The position numbers and the translations under genes are program-made. From assembly GCF_918814575.1 (NCBI RefSeq), contig NZ_CAKKNS010000006.1, positions 62,001-126,000 on the forward strand: DNA of 64,000 nt, in the 5' to 3' direction. Positions 36,184-43,849 of this stretch are shown one piece after another (within the stretch, counting starts at the first letter, position 1; the number at the start of each line of letters is the position of its first letter). This DNA is from Periweissella fabaria. GTDB lineage: Bacteria; Bacillota; Bacilli; Lactobacillales; Lactobacillaceae. A model generated the notes under the pieces. It saw only the letters and a list, made by a program, of their open reading frames with translations, was not told the DNA's origin and ran no database searches.

Positions 36184-36225
36184 AACCCCCCCTTGGAATA
36201 TAATTCCAAGGGGGGGTTTTTATAT
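36184..36225 (+). terminator. terminator of folT
   Basis: A 14-bp stem, CCCCCCCTTGGAAT with its complement, around a 3-nt loop (36186-36216), then TTTTTATATTTT. The seven G:C pairs make it very stable. Confidence 0.9.
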
Positions 36226-36252
36226 TTTGCTCTTACATTAAATACGTTATTT

Positions 36253-37764
36253 TTATAATTCGTTATCGAGTTGATACACTTTTCGATAGATTTTAGTTTG
36301 TAATTGTAACCAATACTGTGGATTTAAGCTTTCACCAGTCGTGGCCATTAAAATTTCATGCGGTGTTTTTGAGGCCCCATATTGCCAAATATGTTCCTTA
36401 CGCCATGCAAAAATTGGTGTATAATCGTGGCTGGCAAAAATGGCTGGTAAGTCTAAATCTTGGCCCATTTTATTAAAGAATTGGGCTGCATATAAATGGC
36501 CTAGTGCATAACTTGGGAAATAACCAAAATCGCCCCCTGCCCAGTGAATATCTTGTAAAATTCCAACTAAATCATTCTCTGGTTCAAGCCCTAAGTATTC
36601 AACATATTTGGCATTCCAAAGAGCTGGTAAATCATTAACATCAATATTGTCGTTAAAAATGGCCTTTTCAATTTCATAACGGATAATAATGTGTAACGGG
36701 TACGTCAACGGATCAGCCTCTGTTCGAATTAACGTCGGCTTAGTTACCATCCAAGCCCGATAAAAGGTATCAAAATCAATATCATTAAAGGTTTCACCAG
36801 TATACGCTTGCAATGTTGGATATTCATTCCGCCAAAAATCCTCTGAGCGACCCATCATAACTTCATTAAATAAGGACTGTGATTCATGAATACTCATAGC
36901 CATATCTTTTTCAAATGGGGTGTAATCAAATTCTGAACTAACATTTTGCTCAAAGAGGCCATGACCAGCTTCATGTAAAATTCCTAAAACAGCCATTTGA
37001 AAATCATGCTCATCCCAACGTGTCGTAATACGGGCATCATTACGGTTCATCGCTTCCATGAACGGGTGAATGGTGTCATCAAGACGGCCTTTTTTTAACG
37101 AATAGCCTAATTTTTGAGCTAAATCCATTGATAAATCACTTTGTTGCTGTTTTGATACAAAGCGACTAAGAATTTGATTATCTGGAGCATCGCCTTGCTT
37201 TAATTCTGCTTGGAGCTTCGTCAAACCTGCTTTAACTTCACCAAATACTTGATCAAGCTTTGCAACCGTCAAACCAGGTTCATATTGATCTAAAAGAACA
37301 TCATATGGTGTGGCACTACCTTGTTGCCAAAGTTGAATAAATTGCTTTTTAAAGGTAATGATTTTAGCAAGGTATGGTGCAAAAATCGAAAAATCTTTAG
37401 CTGCCCGCGCCTTTGACCAAGCATCTTGGGCCAATGAAGTTAATTTTTGATATTCAATGAAATCTTGGGCCGGGATTTTAGCATTTAAATCGAATTTTTT
37501 GCGTTCATGCACGACTAATTGTTGGCCTAACTTTGATAATTCTGTTGGATGTTCCTCAAAGTAAGCCAACATCTCACCATATTTATTACCGGCTTGGAGT
37601 TCAAAACTCTTACCAGCTAGGTAACTTAATAACTCTGCGCGAAATGGCGCAGCATCTTCTGGCATACCAGTTAACGAGTCCCACCCTAATAATGCTTGAT
37701 TTTCTTCAAGTAATGAAATTTCTTTTAAAACTGCCCGTAGGTCAGCTTCCGTATATTTTCCCAC
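36253..37764 (-). CDS. carboxypeptidase, M32 (Taq) family
   Basis: Zinc metallocarboxypeptidase trimming C-terminal amino acids from peptides in the cytoplasm. The HExxH motif HEAGHGLFEQ lies near residues 263-267, and the family block MSIHESQSLFNE (third ligand) follows. DFGYFPSYALGHLYAAQFF is the M32 C-terminal signature. Length 503. The start is GTG 37764 with GAGGAA upstream. It is a single gene between folT and ackA terminators and does not belong to the ackA operon. Confidence 0.92.
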   Translation of the reverse strand: MGKYTEADLRAVLKEISLLEENQALLGWDSLTGMPEDAAPFRAELLSYLAGKSFELQAGNKYGEMLAYFEEHPTELSKLGQQLVVHERKKFDLNAKIPAQDFIEYQKLTSLAQDAWSKARAAKDFSIFAPYLAKIITFKKQFIQLWQQGSATPYDVLLDQYEPGLTVAKLDQVFGEVKAGLTKLQAELKQGDAPDNQILSRFVSKQQQSDLSMDLAQKLGYSLKKGRLDDTIHPFMEAMNRNDARITTRWDEHDFQMAVLGILHEAGHGLFEQNVSSEFDYTPFEKDMAMSIHESQSLFNEVMMGRSEDFWRNEYPTLQAYTGETFNDIDFDTFYRAWMVTKPTLIRTEADPLTYPLHIIIRYEIEKAIFNDNIDVNDLPALWNAKYVEYLGLEPENDLVGILQDIHWAGGDFGYFPSYALGHLYAAQFFNKMGQDLDLPAIFASHDYTPIFAWRKEHIWQYGASKTPHEILMATTGESLNPQYWLQLQTKIYRKVYQLDNEL

Positions 37765-37817
37765 AATCGTTCCTCACTTTTAAATTAAGATATTCTCATT
37801 TTATCACAATTTACATA

Positions 37818-37850
37818 AAAAAAAGCATGCTATTAAGCATGCTTTTTAAT
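37818..37850. terminator. bidirectional terminator after ackA
   Basis: AAAAAGCATGCT with its complement around a 4-nt loop (37820-37847), followed by a long T-run on the minus strand. It ends the com-ackA transcript. Confidence 0.85.
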
Positions 37851-39040
37851 TATTTGTTTTTAAGTAATTCAACGTCACGAGCAATCATTAATTCTTCGTT
37901 TGTAGGAATCAAGAATGCTTTAACCTTAGAATCATCAGTTGAAATTTCACGTTCAACACCACGAACATTGTTCTTTTCAGAATCAATTGCGACGTTGAAG
38001 AAAGCTAAACGTTCAGTAATTGCTTCACGAACATTAGCGGCGTTTTCACCAATACCAGCAGTAAAGGTAATTGCATCAACTCCACCCATTTCAGCAACGT
38101 ATTGACCAACGTATTTAACAACACTGTTGATGAACATATCAATTGCCAATGCAGCGTGATCATTTGTGTCAACAACATCTTCCAAATCACGCATATCTGA
38201 AGAAATTGTTGATACACCAAGTAATCCTGACTTAGAGTTAAGAATGTTCAACATTTCTTCGTTTGACAAGCCTTCACGTTCTTGAATGTAGTATACCAAT
38301 GATGGGTCAACATCCCCTGAACGAGTTGCCATTGTAACACCAGCAAGTGGTGTGAAGCCCATTGAAGTATCAAATGATTTACCGTTCTTAACAGCTGTGA
38401 TTGATGCACCGGCACCAAGGTGTAAAGTGATAATCTTTAAATCTTCAAGTGGTTTACCCATCAAAGCTGCTGTCCGTTCAGCAACATAACGGTGTGAAGT
38501 ACCGTGAGCACCATACTTACGAGCACCGTAACGTGCGTAGTATTGGTATGGCAATGCGTATAAGTAATTTACTTTAGGCATTGTTTGGTGGAAGGCAGTA
38601 TCAAACACAGCAACTGAAACTGCATTTGGTAAAAGCTTCTTGAAAACACGGATACCCATTGCATTTGCTGGATTGTGAAGTGGTGCATAAGATGCTAAGC
38701 GATCAATTTTTGATAACACTTCATCATCAACAACAACTGAGTGGTTAAACCATTCACCACCGGCAACAACACGGTGACCAACACCAGTAATATCTTCAAA
38801 GTTATCAATAACATTCAAGTCCAAAAGTGCATCCAAAATCTTTTTAATTGCAACTTCATGGTCTTCAATATCTTCAACTGTTTCAAACTTTTGACCGTCA
38901 CCATATTTCACAGTTACGATTGAATCGTTCAAACCAATTCGTTCTACTTGTCCCTTTGCGATAACTTCTTCAGCAGGCATTTCAAGTAATTGAAATTTTA
39001 ATGATGATGAACCTGCGTTTACTGCCATTGTTTTTGCCAT
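37850..39040 (-). CDS. ackA: acetate kinase
   Basis: Converts acetyl phosphate and ADP to acetate and ATP, the energy-yielding end of heterolactic or mixed fermentation. AVNAGSSSLKFQLL is the N-terminal phosphate loop. FDTAFHQTMP, HLGAGASITAVKNG and FTAGIGENAANVR are the acetokinase motifs. Length 396, normal. AAGGAG before the ATG. It lies 28 nt after the YtxK-like methylase, so it probably shares the tail of the competence transcript or its own promoter, a linkage also seen in other lactobacilli. Confidence 0.97.
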   Translation of the reverse strand: MAKTMAVNAGSSSLKFQLLEMPAEEVIAKGQVERIGLNDSIVTVKYGDGQKFETVEDIEDHEVAIKKILDALLDLNVIDNFEDITGVGHRVVAGGEWFNHSVVVDDEVLSKIDRLASYAPLHNPANAMGIRVFKKLLPNAVSVAVFDTAFHQTMPKVNYLYALPYQYYARYGARKYGAHGTSHRYVAERTAALMGKPLEDLKIITLHLGAGASITAVKNGKSFDTSMGFTPLAGVTMATRSGDVDPSLVYYIQEREGLSNEEMLNILNSKSGLLGVSTISSDMRDLEDVVDTNDHAALAIDMFINSVVKYVGQYVAEMGGVDAITFTAGIGENAANVREAITERLAFFNVAIDSEKNNVRGVEREISTDDSKVKAFLIPTNEELMIARDVELLKNK

Positions 39041-39068
39041 TTTTACGGCTCCTTTTATTTTGTTAAAT

Positions 39069-40022
39069 TTATAACGTAGTAATCCATTGATCTAACTCAG
39101 CGAAAAACTGCGGTAATGCCTCTTTTGCTTTTAAAGCCGGTACTTGCGCTAACAGAACTTGTTCTGCTTGATGCGCTTGTCCTCCATGCCGCTGCACGAT
39201 TAAAAGTGCTTTGGCAGCTTGCTCATTTTTAAATGTTGATGGTGCAAATTTAATGATTCCTTGCACATACACAGATTTAGTAAGTGTTCCTAAGAAATCA
39301 ACGGTAGCCGTTGTCTCTAAAATATTACTTGGAACAACATACACTGCTAACCCAGCTGGTTTTAAAGCGTTATTGGCTGCATAAATGATTTGATTATCAG
39401 CGACAACCGTATCAATCCCATGCATTAATGGAATATCCGCAACAACCACATCAGCCATTGGTAATTGAACTTCTCGGGCATCCCCTTCAATTAAATTACC
39501 ATTGATATGTTGCAAATCAAAACTACTCCCTGTTAATGCCAATAGCGTATCATCTATTTCCACACCACTAACATTACCTAACTGATTAGATACTTTTAAA
39601 TAATTTGCAACCATCGCCAATAAATTCCCAATTCCAACAGTCGGGTCCAGTACATCAACTTTATCACCTGATTTTACAAACTTAGCAACGATATACGCAA
39701 CTAAAGTCGCAATTGAATCTGGTGTTTGATGGTGCGTAGCTTGAATATTATCGACTTGAACTGCTCTTAAGTAAGCTAAACCGATACCACGACGAATATC
39801 ATCATCGTTATATTTTTCCAGATTTAACCCATTAAGTAAAGTTTTTAAACGTTCAGCAACATTAGCTGTCGGTTGATTGTTCTCAACCTGAATTGTTTTT
39901 TGTAAAACATCTTCACAAATCTCAATTAACGCTTCAAGATATGAACTATCTAAATCCTCTGCCAATAGTTGGCTTGCTTGATCAAGTATGCGATATAATT
40001 CTTCAACTTGTACTTGCTCCAA
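39069..40022 (-). CDS. YtxK-like N6-adenine-type methyltransferase
   Basis: SAM-dependent methyltransferase related to type I restriction M subunits. The SAM loop is VLDPTVGIGNLLAMV; the catalytic NPPY position reads ADIPLMHG, so DNA methylation activity is doubtful. An all-alpha N-terminal region precedes it (about 1-90). Length 317. The start is TTG with GGAGG seven bases upstream and no ATG. It sits between comGG and ackA, the order found in bacilli and lactobacilli, which suggests co-expression with the competence pilus genes. Confidence 0.85.
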   Translation of the reverse strand: MEQVQVEELYRILDQASQLLAEDLDSSYLEALIEICEDVLQKTIQVENNQPTANVAERLKTLLNGLNLEKYNDDDIRRGIGLAYLRAVQVDNIQATHHQTPDSIATLVAYIVAKFVKSGDKVDVLDPTVGIGNLLAMVANYLKVSNQLGNVSGVEIDDTLLALTGSSFDLQHINGNLIEGDAREVQLPMADVVVADIPLMHGIDTVVADNQIIYAANNALKPAGLAVYVVPSNILETTATVDFLGTLTKSVYVQGIIKFAPSTFKNEQAAKALLIVQRHGGQAHQAEQVLLAQVPALKAKEALPQFFAELDQWITTL

Positions 40023-40107
40023 TTACGCACCTCCTATCTTTATTAATTTTAATTGAATTAAACTTAATTGTTACATTCGATAGTTTACCACATAAAAAGG
40101 CTACAAT

Positions 40108-40443
40108 CTAGGTTTGCGGCGGTTGTGGAAGAATAAATTTGCGTTCGATGACATCTTGCTCATTAAACTTAAAAATTATCGTACCATTATCAACCGTTAT
40201 ATCTATCCCTTTAAGATAAAATGTATGTATGTTACTGCCTGATAGCATTTGTATCTTAATTTCATTTTCGGCGATTTTCATTTGATATTCACGTGAAATT
40301 TCTTGGTACAATTGCATTTGTTTTTGATAATTGTAACTTTGCCACAATTCAATGCCACCGAGTAACGTTAATATCATTACTAACACGCCTAAAGCAAAAG
40401 CTGGCTTATGCTTTCTGTTTATTAATTGCCAAGTAAGCTTCAT
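40108..40443 (-). CDS. comGG: ComGG competence pseudopilus protein
   Basis: Last gene of the comG operon, weakly conserved in all species. The product of 111 residues has one hydrophobic helix (about 15-34, AFALGVLVMILTLLGGIELW) with no prepilin G/A-F cleavage motif, as is usual for ComGG, followed by an extracellular domain. Identity rests on position after comGF and its topology. GGAGAG precedes ATG 40443; an ATG four codons upstream is possible. It overlaps the end of comGF by 38 nt. Confidence 0.72.
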   Translation of the reverse strand: MKLTWQLINRKHKPAFALGVLVMILTLLGGIELWQSYNYQKQMQLYQEISREYQMKIAENEIKIQMLSGSNIHTFYLKGIDITVDNGTIIFKFNEQDVIERKFILPQPPQT

Positions 40444-40879
40444 TACTCTCTCCATTGATATAGATTACTTTAATCCAAATTCTTTGATGGCGTTCTTGAA
40501 ACATTACCTGCCTAACATTGTAGACGACTGGCATATACCCTCGCTCAATACCACTCACATAAAGTGTATGTGTTACTTTGGTTACTTTTAGGATATATTC
40601 CTTACTAACTTGGTTTTTACTTGTTAATCTCGTCAATTTTAAGTTATTACCATCATTTAAAATTTCTATCCATTCAAACGGATTACTACTTTCTTCGAGC
40701 GTTGAAATCATATTTTGCCACGTTAAATTTACTGGATTATTTAAGATTGGGTGCTTATGTAATACTGGGTTAGCAAAATTTAAAAGCGCAATTATGATGC
40801 TAATAATTACCAATCCGAGGCACGCTTCAATTAATGTGAATCCAGGTTTATTTTTGTAAAACCATCTGTAATTTTTCAT
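40406..40879 (-). CDS. comGF: ComGF minor pseudopilin
   Basis: Minor pilin of the competence pilus. It has a type IV-type prepilin start, KNKPGFTLIEACLGLVIIS, where the peptidase ComC would cut after Gly14 and the Glu is at position +5. The 157-residue product has a C-terminal beta-rich region. The ATG at 40879 follows comGE closely and overlaps it by 32 nt. Identity is supported by order and prepilin motif; the mature domain is not conserved enough for more. Confidence 0.8.
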   Translation of the reverse strand: MKNYRWFYKNKPGFTLIEACLGLVIISIIIALLNFANPVLHKHPILNNPVNLTWQNMISTLEESSNPFEWIEILNDGNNLKLTRLTSKNQVSKEYILKVTKVTHTLYVSGIERGYMPVVYNVRQVMFQERHQRIWIKVIYINGESNEAYLAINKQKA

Positions 40880-41045
40880 CACTGTGCTCTTTTTCTATCC
40901 GTAAACTGGTTAACTTAATTTCTTGTTGTTTAATATAGGTTGCCATTTGAACTTGGTTTACTAGAAACCATGTCATTGTTCCGATAATGATAATTAATGT
41001 AATCAGTGCTTCAATGGCTATATAAGCCGGTTGGTATCGGTTCAA
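40848..41045 (-). CDS. comGE: ComGE minor pseudopilin (short, TTG start)
   Basis: Small prepilin-like protein. From TTG 41045 (GGGGGG nine bases upstream) the product is 66 residues. It begins NRYQPAYIAIEALITLIIII, where cleavage after Ala would leave Tyr at +1 and Glu at +5, a valid though unusual prepilin site. The same frame is open for 26 more codons inside comGD, but those codons give no plausible signal. Known ComGE proteins are around 90-115 residues, so this is short. It overlaps comGD by 35 nt and comGF by 32 nt. Confidence 0.65.
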   Translation of the reverse strand: MNRYQPAYIAIEALITLIIIIGTMTWFLVNQVQMATYIKQQEIKLTSLRIEKEHSDEKLQMVLQK

Positions 41046-41460
41046 TTTTGTAAGCCCCCCATTCCAAGCCCCAAGAAATTTTATAGTCTTTGATAACGCC
41101 ATTTTCAATGACATCAATAACAATATATGCTGGCATTTGCTGTTGCTTATTAAAAATGACCGTTTCTGTTTGACGATTTTGTAGATAAATTGTGCTTGGG
41201 TACTTAATTACCTTTAGGTGGTGTTTATTATCTGATATTACCAATTCTCGTCGATCAAAAAGAAATATTATGAAGCTATCATTAAGCTTAACGTGATGTT
41301 GCGCATACCGAATTTCTAAATCTAAAGTTTGCCAAAAATGAATTTGCTCATTTTTAATACTCTTTGCATGTGCTACATAACTAAAGAAACTAACACCGGC
41401 AACAATTATTAATACTATCAACATTTCTAACAAAGTTACGGCCGGCTTTTTAATCGTCAT
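41011..41460 (-). CDS. comGD: ComGD minor pseudopilin
   Basis: Prepilin-like protein of the DNA-uptake pilus. The N terminus MTIKKPAVTLLEMLIVLIIV has a class III signal (cut after Ala7, Glu at +5). The 149-residue product has a membrane helix and a globular extracellular domain. The ATG overlaps the comGC stop by 4 nt (ATGA). Assembly requires ComGA, ComGB and the peptidase ComC, which is not in this window. Confidence 0.85.
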   Translation of the reverse strand: MTIKKPAVTLLEMLIVLIIVAGVSFFSYVAHAKSIKNEQIHFWQTLDLEIRYAQHHVKLNDSFIIFLFDRRELVISDNKHHLKVIKYPSTIYLQNRQTETVIFNKQQQMPAYIVIDVIENGVIKDYKISWGLEWGAYKIEPIPTGLYSH

Positions 41461-41789
41461 TTTGTTGGCCCAACCACATGATTACTGCTATCGATAGAAA
41501 TCTTTGCATTTGCTGCTTGCTTTTGTTGTTCCATGGTTAAGTAGTTTTCACCTACTAATTCCGCCATGGTTACTGTCCGACTACCATTTTCAGCCAAATA
41601 CAAATCAACTTGGGTTTGAATCATTTGTACCATTGCCGTTGTTTGATGCTCACTTGCGCTATTCCGAATTTTACTCACATTCGGAATTACTAGTAACAAT
41701 AACAATCCGATGATTAATAAGACCACCGTCATTTCAAGTAACGTAAAAGCGCGTGAACGTTTTATATGTGCATATTTTTCTAAATTCAT
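41457..41789 (-). CDS. comGC: ComGC major pseudopilin
   Basis: Main subunit of the competence pseudopilus. RSRAFTLLEMTVVLLIIGLL is the prepilin signal, cut after Ala14, with the Glu at +5 of the mature protein; Ala instead of Gly at -1 is normal for lactobacillar ComGC. The mature part has a short alpha-helical spine and a small C-terminal domain. Length 110. The gene overlaps comGB by 4 nt. Confidence 0.9.
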   Translation of the reverse strand: MNLEKYAHIKRSRAFTLLEMTVVLLIIGLLLLLVIPNVSKIRNSASEHQTTAMVQMIQTQVDLYLAENGSRTVTMAELVGENYLTMEQQKQAANAKISIDSSNHVVGPTK

Positions 41790-42838
41790 CTAAGATCTCC
41801 AATCATTTTATACATTGGCAACAGCATTGCTGCATACATACTAACGATTCCCATGGCAATCGTTATAAACATCACTGGCTGAATCATTGCTAATAAGCGC
41901 TCATATCTGCGAATTACTTTTTGAAAACATATTTTACTGTATGCCAATAAGTCATTGCCTACTTCTACATTTGTTTTTCCACGACTGAAGAAAAGTGTAA
42001 ATTCAACCGGGATATATGGTATTTCTCGCATATATGTTGTGATATTTTCACCAGCATGACTACTTTTAGCAATCATCCCTCCGAGATGATGCAACATTGA
42101 TTTTTGAGGTAGTTTCAAAAATAATTGACTAATTTCTTGATACGAATGCCCAGCTTGTAATAAAAGTGCAAACGTAAAACTTAACTGATAACTAACTTGC
42201 TCTTTTAATAATGATTTAAGTAACGGTATTTTTAAACAAATCATTAATTTATTAGGTACTGATAAATGCCGAAACCACCAATAAACTAATAAACAGCTAA
42301 TTGCTCCAAAAATTAGTAAAATACCGATACTACTAAGATTAACAATCTGTCCACTATTATTGGTCCCTTTTAAGTGCATTAGCTGCTCAATGAAATAGAA
42401 TCGCAAAAAAATTCCAACAGCAACAAGTAAGCCTATTAGTACCATTGGATACTGCATTAATTGCCGTAATTTACATTGTTGTGCTAATCTTTGTTGGAGA
42501 TTTTGTGCAAGGATGGCAATCGTTGCTGGTAACGAGCCATGCGCTTCTGCTAACTCAATTTGCCAACTTATTTCCGCTTCTATAAACGGCTTAATACTCA
42601 TTGCAAAACTTTGTCCATTTACCATTCTTTGAACCATTACATTAACAACCGTCTTATATCGTTTAGCATCGACTTGTCCAATAAATACTAAGGCGTTTTG
42701 TAATTGAAAACCAGCATGTAGTAAATCATTAATTAGTTCAAAGAAAATTACTTGTTCCTTAAGCTTCAAGGTTTTTAAACTGTTCGTATGTGGTGGTTGT
42801 GATTTTTTTACTTGCCAATGCCTCTGCCAACTTTTCAT
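41786..42838 (-). CDS. comGB: ComGB competence pilus membrane platform
   Basis: Polytopic membrane protein of the GspF/PilC family that anchors the assembly ATPase. Two homologous halves are visible, each with an N-terminal helical domain followed by membrane helices (about 155-175, 200-222 and 325-345). The motif GQSFAMSIKPFIEAEISWQI matches the first half. From ATG 42838 (GGGAGA upstream) it is 350 residues; the open frame extends another 20 codons inside comGA but those codons are not pilin-platform-like. It overlaps comGA by 80 nt, so it is translationally coupled. Confidence 0.87.
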   Translation of the reverse strand: MKSWQRHWQVKKSQPPHTNSLKTLKLKEQVIFFELINDLLHAGFQLQNALVFIGQVDAKRYKTVVNVMVQRMVNGQSFAMSIKPFIEAEISWQIELAEAHGSLPATIAILAQNLQQRLAQQCKLRQLMQYPMVLIGLLVAVGIFLRFYFIEQLMHLKGTNNSGQIVNLSSIGILLIFGAISCLLVYWWFRHLSVPNKLMICLKIPLLKSLLKEQVSYQLSFTFALLLQAGHSYQEISQLFLKLPQKSMLHHLGGMIAKSSHAGENITTYMREIPYIPVEFTLFFSRGKTNVEVGNDLLAYSKICFQKVIRRYERLLAMIQPVMFITIAMGIVSMYAAMLLPMYKMIGDLR

Positions 42839-43733
42839 GCCATTTTTCTCCCTTATTTTCCCAAATTGTTTGCCCAGCCACTTGAGCTTGTAATGCATGT
42901 AACTCTCCTTGCAAATCAGGTAGTAAGCGCTGATAGGTGACTGTTTGCAGACTCGCTTTTAGATAAGCCGGCTTGATACCCATTTCTAATAGCCGTACTG
43001 TAACATTTGTGGCTGATAAGGCATGAATAGTTGTTAAGACCGTATGACCGCTTAACGCCGCATTAACGGTTGCCTGGGCCGTTTGTTCATCCCGAATTTC
43101 ACCAATAACAAAAACATCCGGCCGATGACGCAAACCACTTTTAATTAAATTGGTATATGTCATCTTAGCTGCATTATTAACTTGTAACTGAATGAAATTA
43201 GCATGCTTAATTTCTACCGGATCTTCAATCGTTAGTACAATTTTATTATCATTTGCTAAGGCTTGGGCTAAACTATACATCGTTGTAGTTTTCCCACTCC
43301 CCATCGGGCCAGCCAAAATATGTAATCCCGGTTGCATAGTTTGCAGTTGTAATTGCTGAAATTGTGCGGGAAAAATAAATTCTGGTTGAATTGAATAGCA
43401 ATCATAAATAAAGCGGCAAACCAATGTCTCACGTTGTTGATAATCACCAACGGTCGATATTCGGAAATTAATTTGGTCAAAATCTGGTAAGGTAAATTGC
43501 CCTATTTGTGGTCGCCGTTGTTCGGTGATATCCATGTTAGCCAAAAATTTTAAATATGTAATTAATTGTGTACCCATTACCGCAGTTAAGGTTGTTGCTT
43601 TAATTAGCTTCCGCGTTGTTCTGATTGTTACTTGATATTGTCCAGTGCCTATTGGTAAGCAATAAATATCACTCACATGCATATCTAGATAATCATTAAC
43701 AATAGTTTTAAAAAGTTGTTGTACCTTACTCAT
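42759..43733 (-). CDS. comGA: ComGA pilus-assembly ATPase
   Basis: Hexameric traffic ATPase (GspE/PilB family) that drives the competence pseudopilus. Walker A GPMGSGKTTTMYSL is preceded by the N2 domain. FVIGEIRDEQTA is the Walker B/Asp box, with TTIHALSA as the His box. From ATG 43733 (AAGGAG eight bases upstream) the protein is 324 residues, matching the family; a longer start at 43766 would add 11 non-conserved residues. First gene of comGA-comGG. Confidence 0.93.
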   Translation of the reverse strand: MSKVQQLFKTIVNDYLDMHVSDIYCLPIGTGQYQVTIRTTRKLIKATTLTAVMGTQLITYLKFLANMDITEQRRPQIGQFTLPDFDQINFRISTVGDYQQRETLVCRFIYDCYSIQPEFIFPAQFQQLQLQTMQPGLHILAGPMGSGKTTTMYSLAQALANDNKIVLTIEDPVEIKHANFIQLQVNNAAKMTYTNLIKSGLRHRPDVFVIGEIRDEQTAQATVNAALSGHTVLTTIHALSATNVTVRLLEMGIKPAYLKASLQTVTYQRLLPDLQGELHALQAQVAGQTIWENKGEKWHEKLAEALASKKITTTTYEQFKNLEA

Positions 43734-43759
43734 TGACCACGCTCCTTCATTATTTTTGA

Positions 43760-43773
43760 TACACATTAGTGTA
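43760..43773. promoter_or_regulatory. palindrome upstream of comGA
   Basis: TACACATTAGTGTA has perfect 5-bp arms and lies 27 nt before the comGA start, inside the region where a competence-specific promoter should be. It is not one of the standard ComK (AAAA-N5-TTTT) or CIN-box sequences. Role unproven. Confidence 0.3.
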
Positions 43774-43795
43774 CGTTGGGAATTTCAAAAACAAC

Positions 43796-43826
43796 AAAAA
43801 AAGAACCCAGAAAAATTCTGCGTTCT
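43796..43826 (-). terminator. terminator of the RlmL-like gene
   Basis: On the minus strand AAGAACGCAGAA and TCTGGGTTCTT form a stem with one internal mismatch, followed by TTTTTTG. It separates the methylase from the com operon. Confidence 0.7.
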
Positions 43827-43849
43827 TAATAAGTATTTAATTCATACGT

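Noticed and set aside
39069-40022. Type I restriction-modification subunit
   Set aside because: There is no specificity or restriction subunit nearby, and the gene is the chromosomal YtxK type always found next to ackA.
42759-42838. Possible frameshift between comGA and comGB because of an 80-nt overlap
   Set aside because: Both proteins have full family motifs and normal lengths, and comGB has its own ribosome-binding site at 42838, so this is an ordinary overlap.
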